DNA of 64,000 nt from positions 95,784 to 159,783 of the forward strand of contig JAPPKS010000030.1 of NCBI GenBank assembly GCA_028819845.1. The letters are read 5' to 3'. This document shows, one piece after another, positions 8,663 to 16,342 of the stretch. Position 1 is the first letter of the stretch. Each line of letters opens with the position of its first letter. This stretch comes from Candidatus Poribacteria bacterium (lineage in GTDB: Bacteria > Poribacteria > WGA-4E > PCPOR2b). The notes under the pieces are model-generated. The model searched no databases. It was not told the DNA's origin and was given only the letters and a program-made list of their open reading frames with translations. The position numbers and the translations under genes are program-made.

Positions 8663-8989
8663 TTGTCTCGGTTTTTTAAGGCTGCTACAACCGATGAAGT
8701 TGAACCCGGAAGCGGCATCGGTGTCAAGGTAGAGGGTGTCTTTGTCGGAATCTACAACGTCAATGGGGAATACTATGCGATAAATAATATCTGCCCCCAT
8801 CTCGGCGGCGTTTTGCACTACGGATTTTTGGAGAATCAGGTCATTACGTGTCCGCTGCATCTATGGCAGTTCGACGTGAAAACGGGCAAATGCGTCTGGC
8901 CGGGCAAAGAACGGATTGTTACGTATCCTGTGGAAGTCGAAGGAAACGATATTCTTGTGGATGTAAACACACCCAGATACCTAGATTGA
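8663..8989 (+). CDS. Rieske [2Fe-2S] ferredoxin-like protein
   Basis: This 108-residue single-domain protein carries both Rieske cluster-binding boxes: CPHLGG (about residues 43-48) and CPLHLWQFD (about 63-71), which supply two Cys and two His ligands. It is close in size to the small ferredoxin components of dioxygenases and to the NirD-like subunit. No oxygenase, nitrite reductase or ferredoxin reductase lies nearby, so its redox partner is unknown. Its place between a sugar isomerase-like gene and an epimerase suggests a shared catabolic role. The start is TTG at 8663, preceded by GAAAGGA about 12 bases upstream. No ATG lies near the conserved beginning, so the start is moderately certain. 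Confidence 0.88.
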   Translation: MSRFFKAATTDEVEPGSGIGVKVEGVFVGIYNVNGEYYAINNICPHLGGVLHYGFLENQVITCPLHLWQFDVKTGKCVWPGKERIVTYPVEVEGNDILVDVNTPRYLD

Positions 8990-9015
8990 AAGATTGAAGA
9001 AGGGGCATAAAGAAG

Positions 9016-9975
9016 ATGGCGTATTTGATCACCGGTGGCATGGGGTGCATCGGATCCTACGTGATTCGTGATCTCCTAAATGCCGGCGAAAAACTCATCG
9101 TTTTTGATTCGATACACGATTTAACCATTCCTAAGCTGGTATTGTCGCCTCAACAACTTGAAGGCTTCACCTTTGTCCAAGGGGATATTACTGATTTACC
9201 GCACGTCTTGCGTACGGTTAAGGAACATAAAGTCGATCGGATTATCCATCTAGCGTCGTGGCAGGTCCCCGCATGCGACGCCAATCCGCCGCAGGCATTA
9301 AGGGTGGTGTGCGAAGGCACAATCAATATGTTCGAAGCGGCGCGCGTCTTCAATCTAAAACGCGTTGTGTGGGCGAGCACAGTTGCAGTTTTTGGAGCGC
9401 CAGAAGATTACAACCACCAGCAGATTCAAAATGACGCGCCGCATTACCCGAAGTTCATTTACGGGGCTTGCAAATCCCTGAACGAAAGGTATGCGTCTTT
9501 CTACTTCGACAACTACAACGTGGACATCATCGGACTGAGGTTTACAGCCGTGTACGGGGTTGGGCGAACGCGGGGAATGAGTTCATTTTCGACAAAAATG
9601 ATTGAAGATGTCGCGATGGGCAGGCCGAGTGTTGTGCCCTTCGGTGACGACGCTGTGGATTGGCAATATGTTGAAGATGTCTCCCAATCCATATTGATGG
9701 CGTGTTCCTGTCCAACGACGCGCACGCGGGTTTTCAATGTCAGCGGCGGCATTCGCCCGGTACGCGAAGCCGCCGAATATTTGAAGCAGATTGTACCCGA
9801 TGCGAAGATTACGCTTGAATCGGGCGTATTTGGAATCTCATGGGACTATGACGCTACGCCAGTTGCAGAAGAAATCGGATTCACGCCCATGTATTCGATG
9901 GAAGAGGGAATCCAAAAAACGGTCAGCCGATTCCGTGAACTTGCTGCATCGCGGGCGGCGGAACGCTGGCGGTAA
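9016..9975 (+). CDS. NAD(P)-dependent epimerase/dehydratase (extended SDR)
   Basis: This 319-residue extended short-chain dehydrogenase has the nucleotide-binding glycine motif GGMGCIG (about residues 7-13), an aspartate at the end of the second strand (FDSIHD) and the active-site Tyr-x3-Lys as YGACK (about residues 154-158). The family acts on nucleotide sugars or on free sugar acids. The catabolic neighbours make a uronate- or sugar-dehydrogenase-type activity as likely as a nucleotide-sugar one. It starts 26 bases after the Rieske gene, with GAAGAAGGGG just upstream of ATG 9016. It is the last gene of the cassette, and the next gene is convergent. Confidence 0.85.
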   Translation: MAYLITGGMGCIGSYVIRDLLNAGEKLIVFDSIHDLTIPKLVLSPQQLEGFTFVQGDITDLPHVLRTVKEHKVDRIIHLASWQVPACDANPPQALRVVCEGTINMFEAARVFNLKRVVWASTVAVFGAPEDYNHQQIQNDAPHYPKFIYGACKSLNERYASFYFDNYNVDIIGLRFTAVYGVGRTRGMSSFSTKMIEDVAMGRPSVVPFGDDAVDWQYVEDVSQSILMACSCPTTRTRVFNVSGGIRPVREAAEYLKQIVPDAKITLESGVFGISWDYDATPVAEEIGFTPMYSMEEGIQKTVSRFRELAASRAAERWR

Positions 9976-10083
9976 GAGACTGCGAAACATTCCGCTTCTT
10001 CCGCCAATTATTGCCACCTAAGCCCGATAGGCGCTAGGGCGACTCGAAACAACAGGGGACGAAAGCGTTACAAAAATGGCGCG

Positions 10084-11472
10084 TTATAACAACTCTTCGA
10101 GATACTGCACGCGCGTGTGATGCCGCAGTTTGCGAAGCGCTTCGTCCTCGATTTGGCGAACTCTTTCCCGGCTAATGCCAAGTTGGCGCCCGATTTCGGC
10201 GAGCGTGTATTCTGTGCCGTCTTGCAAGCCGTAACGCAGTTTGATTACGTGCTTTTCACGGGGCGCCAAGGTGTTGAGCACCCTTTCGAGCGATTCTTTT
10301 TCCGAACTGCAAAGCAGTTCCTCTTCAGGTGTTATTTGGGAATCGTCGGCGAGCAGGTCAGAGATAGTCGCATCGGGTGATGAATCGCTGAGCGGAGAGT
10401 CAAGCGAAATTGTACCCTTTGTACTTTGAAGAATTTCAACCACACGACTCTCAGTCATCTTGACGAGTTCAGCAATCTCTTTAATATCCGGCTCACGTTC
10501 GAGGTCCCTCGCGAGTTTTGTTTGGGCTTGCTTGATAGACCGCCGGGTTTCTCCTACGTAACACGGAATGCGAATTGTCTGGCTCTGTTGATCCAGCGCC
10601 CGCTTAATCGCTTGCATAATCCACCAAGTCGCATAAGTGCTGAAGCGATACCCTCTTTGAAGGTCGAATTTCTCGACCGCCTTCATCAATCCTATACTTC
10701 CCTCCTGCATCAGATCTAGAAATGAGAGCGACGATCGATTGAAATTGTGTTGTTTCGCGATGCTCGCGACGAGTAGAAGGTTTGCCTCAACAAGCTTAAG
10801 TTTGGCTTCTTGAATCTTTTGGGCCGCTTTGCCGAGTTCAATCCAAAGTTGGTCAAGGAATTCGCGCACTTCGCGGGCATCTCCTGTTTCGATGCCGTCA
10901 TCGGTTTCGCCGCGTTGATAAATCTTGATTTCTGTGTGAATCTGCTCCAAGGTTGTGGCGAGGTTCATGGGACTCCACCAAATGCCATTCGGCGACTTCT
11001 GTTTTGCGCCGCGCTTTGGCTTCGCTTTTGGGCGAACTTCGTCCAGTATTGAGATGGGGAGCTGGTCAAATAATTCTGTAATCCACTGCTTGCCCTCTTC
11101 AAATTTCTCGAAGAGTTTAACCTCTTCTTCAGGGGTGAGCAGCGGTGTACGGGCTATCTCCTGAAGATATGAAAATGCTTCGTCTTTTGTGCTGTCAGTG
11201 ACATCGCTGCGCGATCTAAAAGACGAGATCAGATGGTCATTATCTTCATCATCAATCTCATTTTCATCGGAATCATCAGTGGGCAACGCGGACACAAATT
11301 CGTCATCTTCCCCAAATTCGAGTTCGCCATTAATATTGGAAACGCCCCTAACTGGACTATCCGTGAATTCGTCACGACTTGCCACGATTCGATCGCCTCG
11401 ATTCTTCTGTTTAATCTTGGATAAAATATCATCAAACTTCATAGGGTTCTTGTCTTCTGCGATGTTTTTCAT
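10084..11472 (-). CDS. rpoD: RNA polymerase sigma factor, primary-type sigma-70 (RpoD/SigA-like)
   Basis: This 462-residue protein has all sigma-70 core regions. Region 1.2 is SYLQEIARTPLLTPEEE (from about residue 101), and regions 2.1-2.4 include LDLMQEGSIGLMKAVEKFD and RFSTYATWWI (about 276-285). Region 3 follows, and region 4.2 is a helix-turn-helix (AEIGRQLGISRERVRQIE). The N-terminus is strongly acidic (about residues 54-80), as in primary sigma factors. An insertion of about 80 residues lies between regions 1.2 and 2.1. It is close to group 1/2 sigmas, and with no second candidate in the window the primary role is likely but not proven. A 10-base inverted repeat lies directly upstream (11490-11552). 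It is convergent with the epimerase gene. Confidence 0.9.
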   Translation of the reverse strand: MKNIAEDKNPMKFDDILSKIKQKNRGDRIVASRDEFTDSPVRGVSNINGELEFGEDDEFVSALPTDDSDENEIDDEDNDHLISSFRSRSDVTDSTKDEAFSYLQEIARTPLLTPEEEVKLFEKFEEGKQWITELFDQLPISILDEVRPKAKPKRGAKQKSPNGIWWSPMNLATTLEQIHTEIKIYQRGETDDGIETGDAREVREFLDQLWIELGKAAQKIQEAKLKLVEANLLLVASIAKQHNFNRSSLSFLDLMQEGSIGLMKAVEKFDLQRGYRFSTYATWWIMQAIKRALDQQSQTIRIPCYVGETRRSIKQAQTKLARDLEREPDIKEIAELVKMTESRVVEILQSTKGTISLDSPLSDSSPDATISDLLADDSQITPEEELLCSSEKESLERVLNTLAPREKHVIKLRYGLQDGTEYTLAEIGRQLGISRERVRQIEDEALRKLRHHTRVQYLEELL

Positions 11473-11489
11473 TCGGGTTCCATATTCCT

Positions 11490-11552
11490 TGACACTTTTC
11501 CATTGATTTACAATTCAGTCTTGCTCATCAACGCAAGATTCCAAAAGTGTCA
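11490..11552. promoter_or_regulatory. Inverted repeat upstream of the sigma factor gene, candidate operator
   Basis: TGACACTTTT at 11490-11499 is matched by its exact reverse complement AAAAGTGTCA at 11543-11552. The left arm is 18-27 bases upstream of the ATG at 11472. The 43-base spacing is too long for a simple terminator, and no U-tract follows. It may be a pair of binding sites for a regulator of the sigma gene, which is an inference. Confidence 0.4.
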
Positions 11553-11662
11553 TAGCAAAATAACCTTCGTATTCGAGCAACGCTTTTAATGCAGAAATTT
11601 TTTGGGTGAAATTTTCTTAGCTTTTCATTGAGACGTGTAATCCTTGCATCAAGTTTACTGAT

Positions 11663-13474
11663 TTATTCCTGCCGCTGCATTTGACGCAATGTACGATAGA
11701 TTCCGCCCTTGTCTAACAACTCCTGGTGCGTCCCGCTTTCGACGATTCTGCCGCCATTGAGCACAAGAATTCTGTCCGCGTTAACGACGGTGGATAGCCG
11801 ATGGGCGATGACGAAGGTTGTTCGCCCCCGCATCAAGTACCCGAGTGATTGCTGGACTAGCGCTTCTGACTGACTGTCTAGTGCTGAAGTTGCTTCATCG
11901 AGTATAAGAATGCGCGGGTTCTTCAAGATTGCCCGCGCAATTGAGATGCGCTGCTGTTGCCCGCCGGATAACTTGACCCCGGATTCACCGATTGGTGTAT
12001 CGTATCCGTTGGGCATCAGAGCGATAAATTCGTGCGCATTGGCTTGTTTCGCCGCTGCAATGGCGTCGCCGCGATTGGCTGCCGGTTGACCATAGATGAT
12101 GTTATCCAGCACCGTTCCGCCAAAAAGGATTGTATCTTGCGGTACAATCGCTATCTGCCGACGGAGAGAATCCAGTGAAACTTGGTCAATCGGGTACCCG
12201 TCAATCAGTATTTTTCCTGAATCCAATTCGTAGAAGCGGGGCAAGAGATTGACTAACGTGGTTTTACCGCCGCCGCTCGGTCCAACCAAGGCGATGACTT
12301 CGCCCGGTTTGACACAAAAATTAATGTGCTTTATTATCTCATCGTCTCGGTCATATCCGAAAATTACGTCGCGAAATTCGACTTCACCGCGTACAGGCGG
12401 CAGGTGAGGTAATTTGTCCTCTTCGTTGCCTTCTTTCTCGAAGTCGAGCACATAGAATATTCGTTCTGCCGATGCGAGGCTTTGTTGCAGGACGTTATTG
12501 AATTGCCCAACCGTCTTGATTGGTTTGAACATCCTGCCAATCATCGCCACATAAACAATAAACGAACCGGTTGTAAGGCCCCCTTGAATTACCTGCCAAC
12601 ATCCCAATCCAAAAACTGTTGCAATTCCGACCGCGCTAATCAATTCGACGAGCGGCGGCAGCATCGCAGTAGATCGAGAGCGTCGCAATGCTGAACGATA
12701 TTGGCTCCTATTGGTTTCTTTAAATCGACTGGACTCTAGTTTTTCCGCTGTAAAACTTTTAATGATTTTAATGCCAAAGATGGTCTCTTTCAACTGCGAA
12801 GAGACATCCGCTGTCTGCTGTTGAATCTCGGTACTTGTGCCACGGATACGCCGTCCAAACCGGCTAATCAGATGACCAAGCAGCGGGAATAGAACCAACA
12901 CCAAGACAGTCATCTGGAAACTCTTGAACAACAGCACGGCAACGAAGACGGGCAATAGCACAACATCCCGCATAACATTTGCGGTCGATCCGGCTGTATA
13001 CTGCCAGGTGCGTACATCGTCTGTGACCCGTGCCATTAGGTCTCCTGTGCGGTGCTCTTTCAGAGTCCCCAATGGTGCAAAGGCAATTCGCTCATACATC
13101 TCGTTGCGAACTCGGATAATGAGTTTATTCCCAACCCGTGCCATCAAATAGTCGTTGCAATAAGTGAATGCCCCCTTGATTATTACGAGTGTAAAAATCC
13201 CTCCCAATACCCAAACTACAAGGGTGATGGCTGCATCAGCGTCCGGAAGTGGAATTTCAATTCCTTCGAAGACATCTTTAACATAGAAATATCGGACATG
13301 TATTGGACCGTCGCCAGTGTTAGTTTCAATCAGCTTGAGTGCGTCCGTTGTGTCTCCCAGAATTTGAAAATAGCCCACCTCGCAGATAGCCATCACCAAC
13401 GCACACATGAACGCCAATCCAATTGAACCGATGTACGGCTTCAGATACTTTGCGAAGCGCAGAAACGTCGGCAT
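11663..13474 (-). CDS. ABC exporter, fused permease/ATPase (MsbA-like)
   Basis: This 603-residue half-transporter has six membrane segments in the N-terminal half (first at about residues 17-38) and one nucleotide-binding domain. That domain carries Walker A GPSGGGKTT (about 398-406), signature LSGGQQQ (about 502-508) and Walker B ILILDEATSALD (about 522-533). It closely resembles MsbA/lipid-flippase and multidrug half exporters that dimerise in the inner membrane. The envelope genes upstream on the same strand fit a lipid or polysaccharide export role. I choose ATG 13474 because AGAAAGG sits at 13484-13490, nine bases upstream. A GTG at 13483 overlaps the methyltransferase stop but would be directly against that site. 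Confidence 0.9.
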   Translation of the reverse strand: MPTFLRFAKYLKPYIGSIGLAFMCALVMAICEVGYFQILGDTTDALKLIETNTGDGPIHVRYFYVKDVFEGIEIPLPDADAAITLVVWVLGGIFTLVIIKGAFTYCNDYLMARVGNKLIIRVRNEMYERIAFAPLGTLKEHRTGDLMARVTDDVRTWQYTAGSTANVMRDVVLLPVFVAVLLFKSFQMTVLVLVLFPLLGHLISRFGRRIRGTSTEIQQQTADVSSQLKETIFGIKIIKSFTAEKLESSRFKETNRSQYRSALRRSRSTAMLPPLVELISAVGIATVFGLGCWQVIQGGLTTGSFIVYVAMIGRMFKPIKTVGQFNNVLQQSLASAERIFYVLDFEKEGNEEDKLPHLPPVRGEVEFRDVIFGYDRDDEIIKHINFCVKPGEVIALVGPSGGGKTTLVNLLPRFYELDSGKILIDGYPIDQVSLDSLRRQIAIVPQDTILFGGTVLDNIIYGQPAANRGDAIAAAKQANAHEFIALMPNGYDTPIGESGVKLSGGQQQRISIARAILKNPRILILDEATSALDSQSEALVQQSLGYLMRGRTTFVIAHRLSTVVNADRILVLNGGRIVESGTHQELLDKGGIYRTLRQMQRQE

Positions 13475-13479
13475 CGAAA

Positions 13480-14196
13480 TCACCTTTCTGCGATTGTAAT
13501 CATCCGCCTCGCATCAATCAGAAACGGGCTATAATCGAAATCTCCGTACGTCGCACATACTTTCAAAGCGGCATCATCCAACATTGATTTGAGTTCGGTT
13601 GGAAAGTAGAACCGAAGTCGATTGACCGCCTTTTGGATGGTTCCGGAGGAGAGTTTAATGACCGTTCGATAGTCTGAGATACACCCAGATTCGGGATGGT
13701 ATTCAACCTCTGCGAGTGCAAGCATGGATTCAGAGATCCACCACCAATTTCGTGACCGGTCCAAATCAACGACGGCATGGGGATTCCAGTATTCCACCAG
13801 GAATTTTCCACCGGGCTTGAGGACTGCGGCAACTTCTGAAAGAACCTGTCGGTTTCCGTCCTCCCCAAAGAATCCAAAACTCGAAAAAAGATTGATGACC
13901 GCATCGCACGATGATTTGAGTGGAATATGGCGCATATCTCCTTCAATAAAATGGATGCCGTATTCCGTTGAAAGTATGTCTTTTCGCGCTTCGTCCAGCA
14001 GAAAACGCGAACTGTCTAAGCCGATGACAGTTACGTTTTGGTCCGCAAGCATTTGTCCGTGCCGTCCATTCCCACAGCACAAATCCAAAACGATTGCGCC
14101 TCGACGGAGTTCTAGCACATCACGAATGAATTCAACTTCCTCTTCTGTCTCGGCTTTTGAAGGGAGCTCGGTAAGCAGGTAAGTATTATCCCACAT
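13480..14196 (-). CDS. Class I SAM-dependent methyltransferase
   Basis: This 238-residue protein has a Rossmann-type SAM-binding fold. Motif I is VLDLCCGNG (about residues 36-44), the acidic end of strand 2 is VIGLDSS, and motif II/III is FIEGDMRHIPL, followed by INLFSSFGFF and LKPGGKFLVEYWNP. It is in the Methyltransf_11/25 group of small-molecule methylases, and its substrate is unknown. Its stop lies just upstream of the ABC exporter start and the GRC3-like gene ends 47 bases before it, so it is probably part of one transcript with both. Confidence 0.82.
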   Translation of the reverse strand: MWDNTYLLTELPSKAETEEEVEFIRDVLELRRGAIVLDLCCGNGRHGQMLADQNVTVIGLDSSRFLLDEARKDILSTEYGIHFIEGDMRHIPLKSSCDAVINLFSSFGFFGEDGNRQVLSEVAAVLKPGGKFLVEYWNPHAVVDLDRSRNWWWISESMLALAEVEYHPESGCISDYRTVIKLSSGTIQKAVNRLRFYFPTELKSMLDDAALKVCATYGDFDYSPFLIDARRMITIAER

Positions 14197-14243
14197 AATC
14201 GGTGTGTTATCCGTAATGTGTAGAACATGAATCGATCAGCCTT

Positions 14244-15275
14244 TCAATTTCCTTTTTCCTTGTGTTGTCCAAACTGAACTATTTTTGTCGCAGACGCACA
14301 ATTGGGTTTGCAAAGAATCTGCAGCTCATTAGATAGAAAATCGACGGATTCAAGTACGCCAATAGAAAGCGTTTTCATCGAGTTGTCAAGCATGCCGATT
14401 AGACGCTGCTCAAAATACATTGGCGTTTCGGAAACTAAGGAGGTCAGACTGTATTGGCTTTTCACCCGTGCTTGGACCAGTTTTGAAAGCATGTTTGGCG
14501 TAACAAGCGAAAGCGATCGATGCCCCCATTCCGCATAGAGGACGTCTTCGCCGGCAAAATCAGCGAGAATTTCCCGTTCTTTTGTATTCGCCCCCCGTCC
14601 AATGAAGAAATGCGACCGCTGCCCACGGATTTGGTCAAAGTTTACACGCTCCCGAACTGCATCAGCGAAGTAATGCGCGAAGCGCGTTTCGCGGTATTTT
14701 CTTCGAAATTCAAAACTCTTGGAAGCCGCATCCCTATGCGGTGAAAGGTGGTGAATTTGGATAGTGCTAAGCCCGTCAAATCCCGCTACGATTGGATTTA
14801 ATTCGCTGGATCGGTGGATACAGATTAGGTAATCTGGCTGGATAATCTCAATTTTCTGTCTTTTGAGTGCAACTGCGGCGGCGCCTTCAACATAGCCGGT
14901 TGTATCAATTACGACAATCTCGGCGCCAGCTTTACGCGCTGCGTCAACCATCAACTGCGTGCCCGTTACACATTGAAGCAGGTGATTATCGGGAGACACC
15001 GATCCCACAAAATACAAATCATTTGGATTCGACGCCGAAGAATGATGGAAAACCTTCAACCCGATTGTAGTGGGCGGTCCAATCTGTGACTGCCCAATGT
15101 CGGCATCAACAAAAGCGACCTTTAATCCTTTCGCCGCGCCTTGGTCAACCAAAAACCTGCAAAACGTCGATTTCCCGACATCGGTGCTGCCAATTACGAG
15201 CACAACCCCTTTAGCCTTTACGATATGCCGCGCGGTGCGTTCCCAATCATGATTCACTTGGTAGGAGTTTGTCAT
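14244..15275 (-). CDS. GRC3/Clp1-like polynucleotide 5'-hydroxyl kinase
   Basis: This 343-residue protein resembles the Clp1/GRC3/NOL9 RNA kinase family. Evidence is a Walker A GSTDVGKST (about residues 29-37) followed by VDADIGQSQIGPP (about 56-68), the family-specific Walker B/lid signature, and the GYVEGAAAVALKRQKIEIIQPD segment characteristic of Clp1_P domains. In eukaryotes and archaea these proteins phosphorylate 5'-OH RNA ends. Bacterial members are scarce and poorly studied. Only the kinase domain and a C-terminal beta region are visible. It is in a minus-strand series between SppA and a methyltransferase, with no RNA ligase or other RNA-repair partner nearby. Confidence 0.8.
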   Translation of the reverse strand: MTNSYQVNHDWERTARHIVKAKGVVLVIGSTDVGKSTFCRFLVDQGAAKGLKVAFVDADIGQSQIGPPTTIGLKVFHHSSASNPNDLYFVGSVSPDNHLLQCVTGTQLMVDAARKAGAEIVVIDTTGYVEGAAAVALKRQKIEIIQPDYLICIHRSSELNPIVAGFDGLSTIQIHHLSPHRDAASKSFEFRRKYRETRFAHYFADAVRERVNFDQIRGQRSHFFIGRGANTKEREILADFAGEDVLYAEWGHRSLSLVTPNMLSKLVQARVKSQYSLTSLVSETPMYFEQRLIGMLDNSMKTLSIGVLESVDFLSNELQILCKPNCASATKIVQFGQHKEKGN

Positions 15276-15417
15276 AAAATGCGGGAATGGTTGCTACTGT
15301 ATTGTACCGATATCGGCGTTTCCGGCCCACCTCCTTCAAACACCACATCAATGGACTTCACAAAATTGCATGTATGCTGCGGAAAGCATCAAATGAAATT
15401 TCAATACTGACGCCGTA

Positions 15418-16287
15418 TCAATCTCCCAAATCGAATTCATACCGAAATGAAATCCCCGGTCCACTAAGTAAACGACCTAAATTTTGCTGGCTCGTGTTTC
15501 CTAAGAGGCGTTCGATCAGAGGCACTTTGCGCTTATCACGGATAACCTTCGGTTTGCCCGAGATGCCGCTTAGCGTCCCCGCAAGCTCGATTGCGTCCGG
15601 CAAATTGCCGAGGACATCTAGCAGTTTATAGTCTAGAGCTTGTTGACCGGAAAAGATTCGGCCGTCAGCAAGTGCAGCGATTTCCTCACGGGCAAGATGG
15701 GCTTTACGCCCTTCAAATACGGCATCGACAAATTGGCTGTGAACATCATCAATGGTGTCTTGTAACAAGGCGCGTTCCGCATCGGTAAGCCCGCGGCCGG
15801 GCGAACCGGTGTCCTTAAACTCGCCGCTTTTCACGACCTGATCTTCCAATCCCACCTTTTCGTAAAGCCCTTCCAACTTCATAAACCGCAAGATAACACC
15901 GATACTACCAGTGATGGAACCGCGATTTGCAACAATTTGATCCGCAGCGCATGCGATGTAATACCCGCCTGACGCGGCTGTGTTTCCCATAGAAGCAACA
16001 ACCGGTTTTTCCAGTTTTGCGAGTTCGGTGTGAATTTCTTGCACTGCGCCGACGCTTCCGCCGGGGGAATCAATGCGAACAACAATTGCCTTAACCGTTT
16101 GATCGTCGCGAAATCGGTGAATTTGCTCAATTGACTTATCCGATTTTGAAATCGCACCGATGATTTCGACAACAGCAACCTTGTCACCAAACTGTCCACC
16201 CTTGGTGGTGAATGAACGGACGACCAGTATCAATACCAAGAGGGCTACACCGATAATCAAGAATTTAAAGAATCTCTTCCGTTTCAT
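15418..16287 (-). CDS. sppA: Signal peptide peptidase SppA, short form (S49)
   Basis: This 289-residue protein has one N-terminal membrane anchor (about residues 8-25) and an S49 serine protease domain. The catalytic Ser is in TAASGGYY (Ser106) and the general-base Lys in KSGEFKDTGSP (Lys158). Their spacing of 52 residues equals that of Bacillus SppA. The oxyanion Gly strand RIDSPGGSVG is present at about residues 71-80. Short SppA enzymes degrade residual signal peptides in the membrane. It lies 55 bases downstream of the CapD-like gene and fits the secretion genes of this region, SecA included. Confidence 0.92.
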   Translation of the reverse strand: MKRKRFFKFLIIGVALLVLILVVRSFTTKGGQFGDKVAVVEIIGAISKSDKSIEQIHRFRDDQTVKAIVVRIDSPGGSVGAVQEIHTELAKLEKPVVASMGNTAASGGYYIACAADQIVANRGSITGSIGVILRFMKLEGLYEKVGLEDQVVKSGEFKDTGSPGRGLTDAERALLQDTIDDVHSQFVDAVFEGRKAHLAREEIAALADGRIFSGQQALDYKLLDVLGNLPDAIELAGTLSGISGKPKVIRDKRKVPLIERLLGNTSQQNLGRLLSGPGISFRYEFDLGD

Positions 16288-16342
16288 AAGTTACCGAATC
16301 AGATAAGAATTTGGTAATCGAACATACGTCGGTTAAGGTTTG

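Noticed and set aside
13475..13483. GTG start of the ABC exporter overlapping the methyltransferase stop
   Set aside because: The Shine-Dalgarno sequence would lie directly against the GTG; ATG 13474 has proper spacing.
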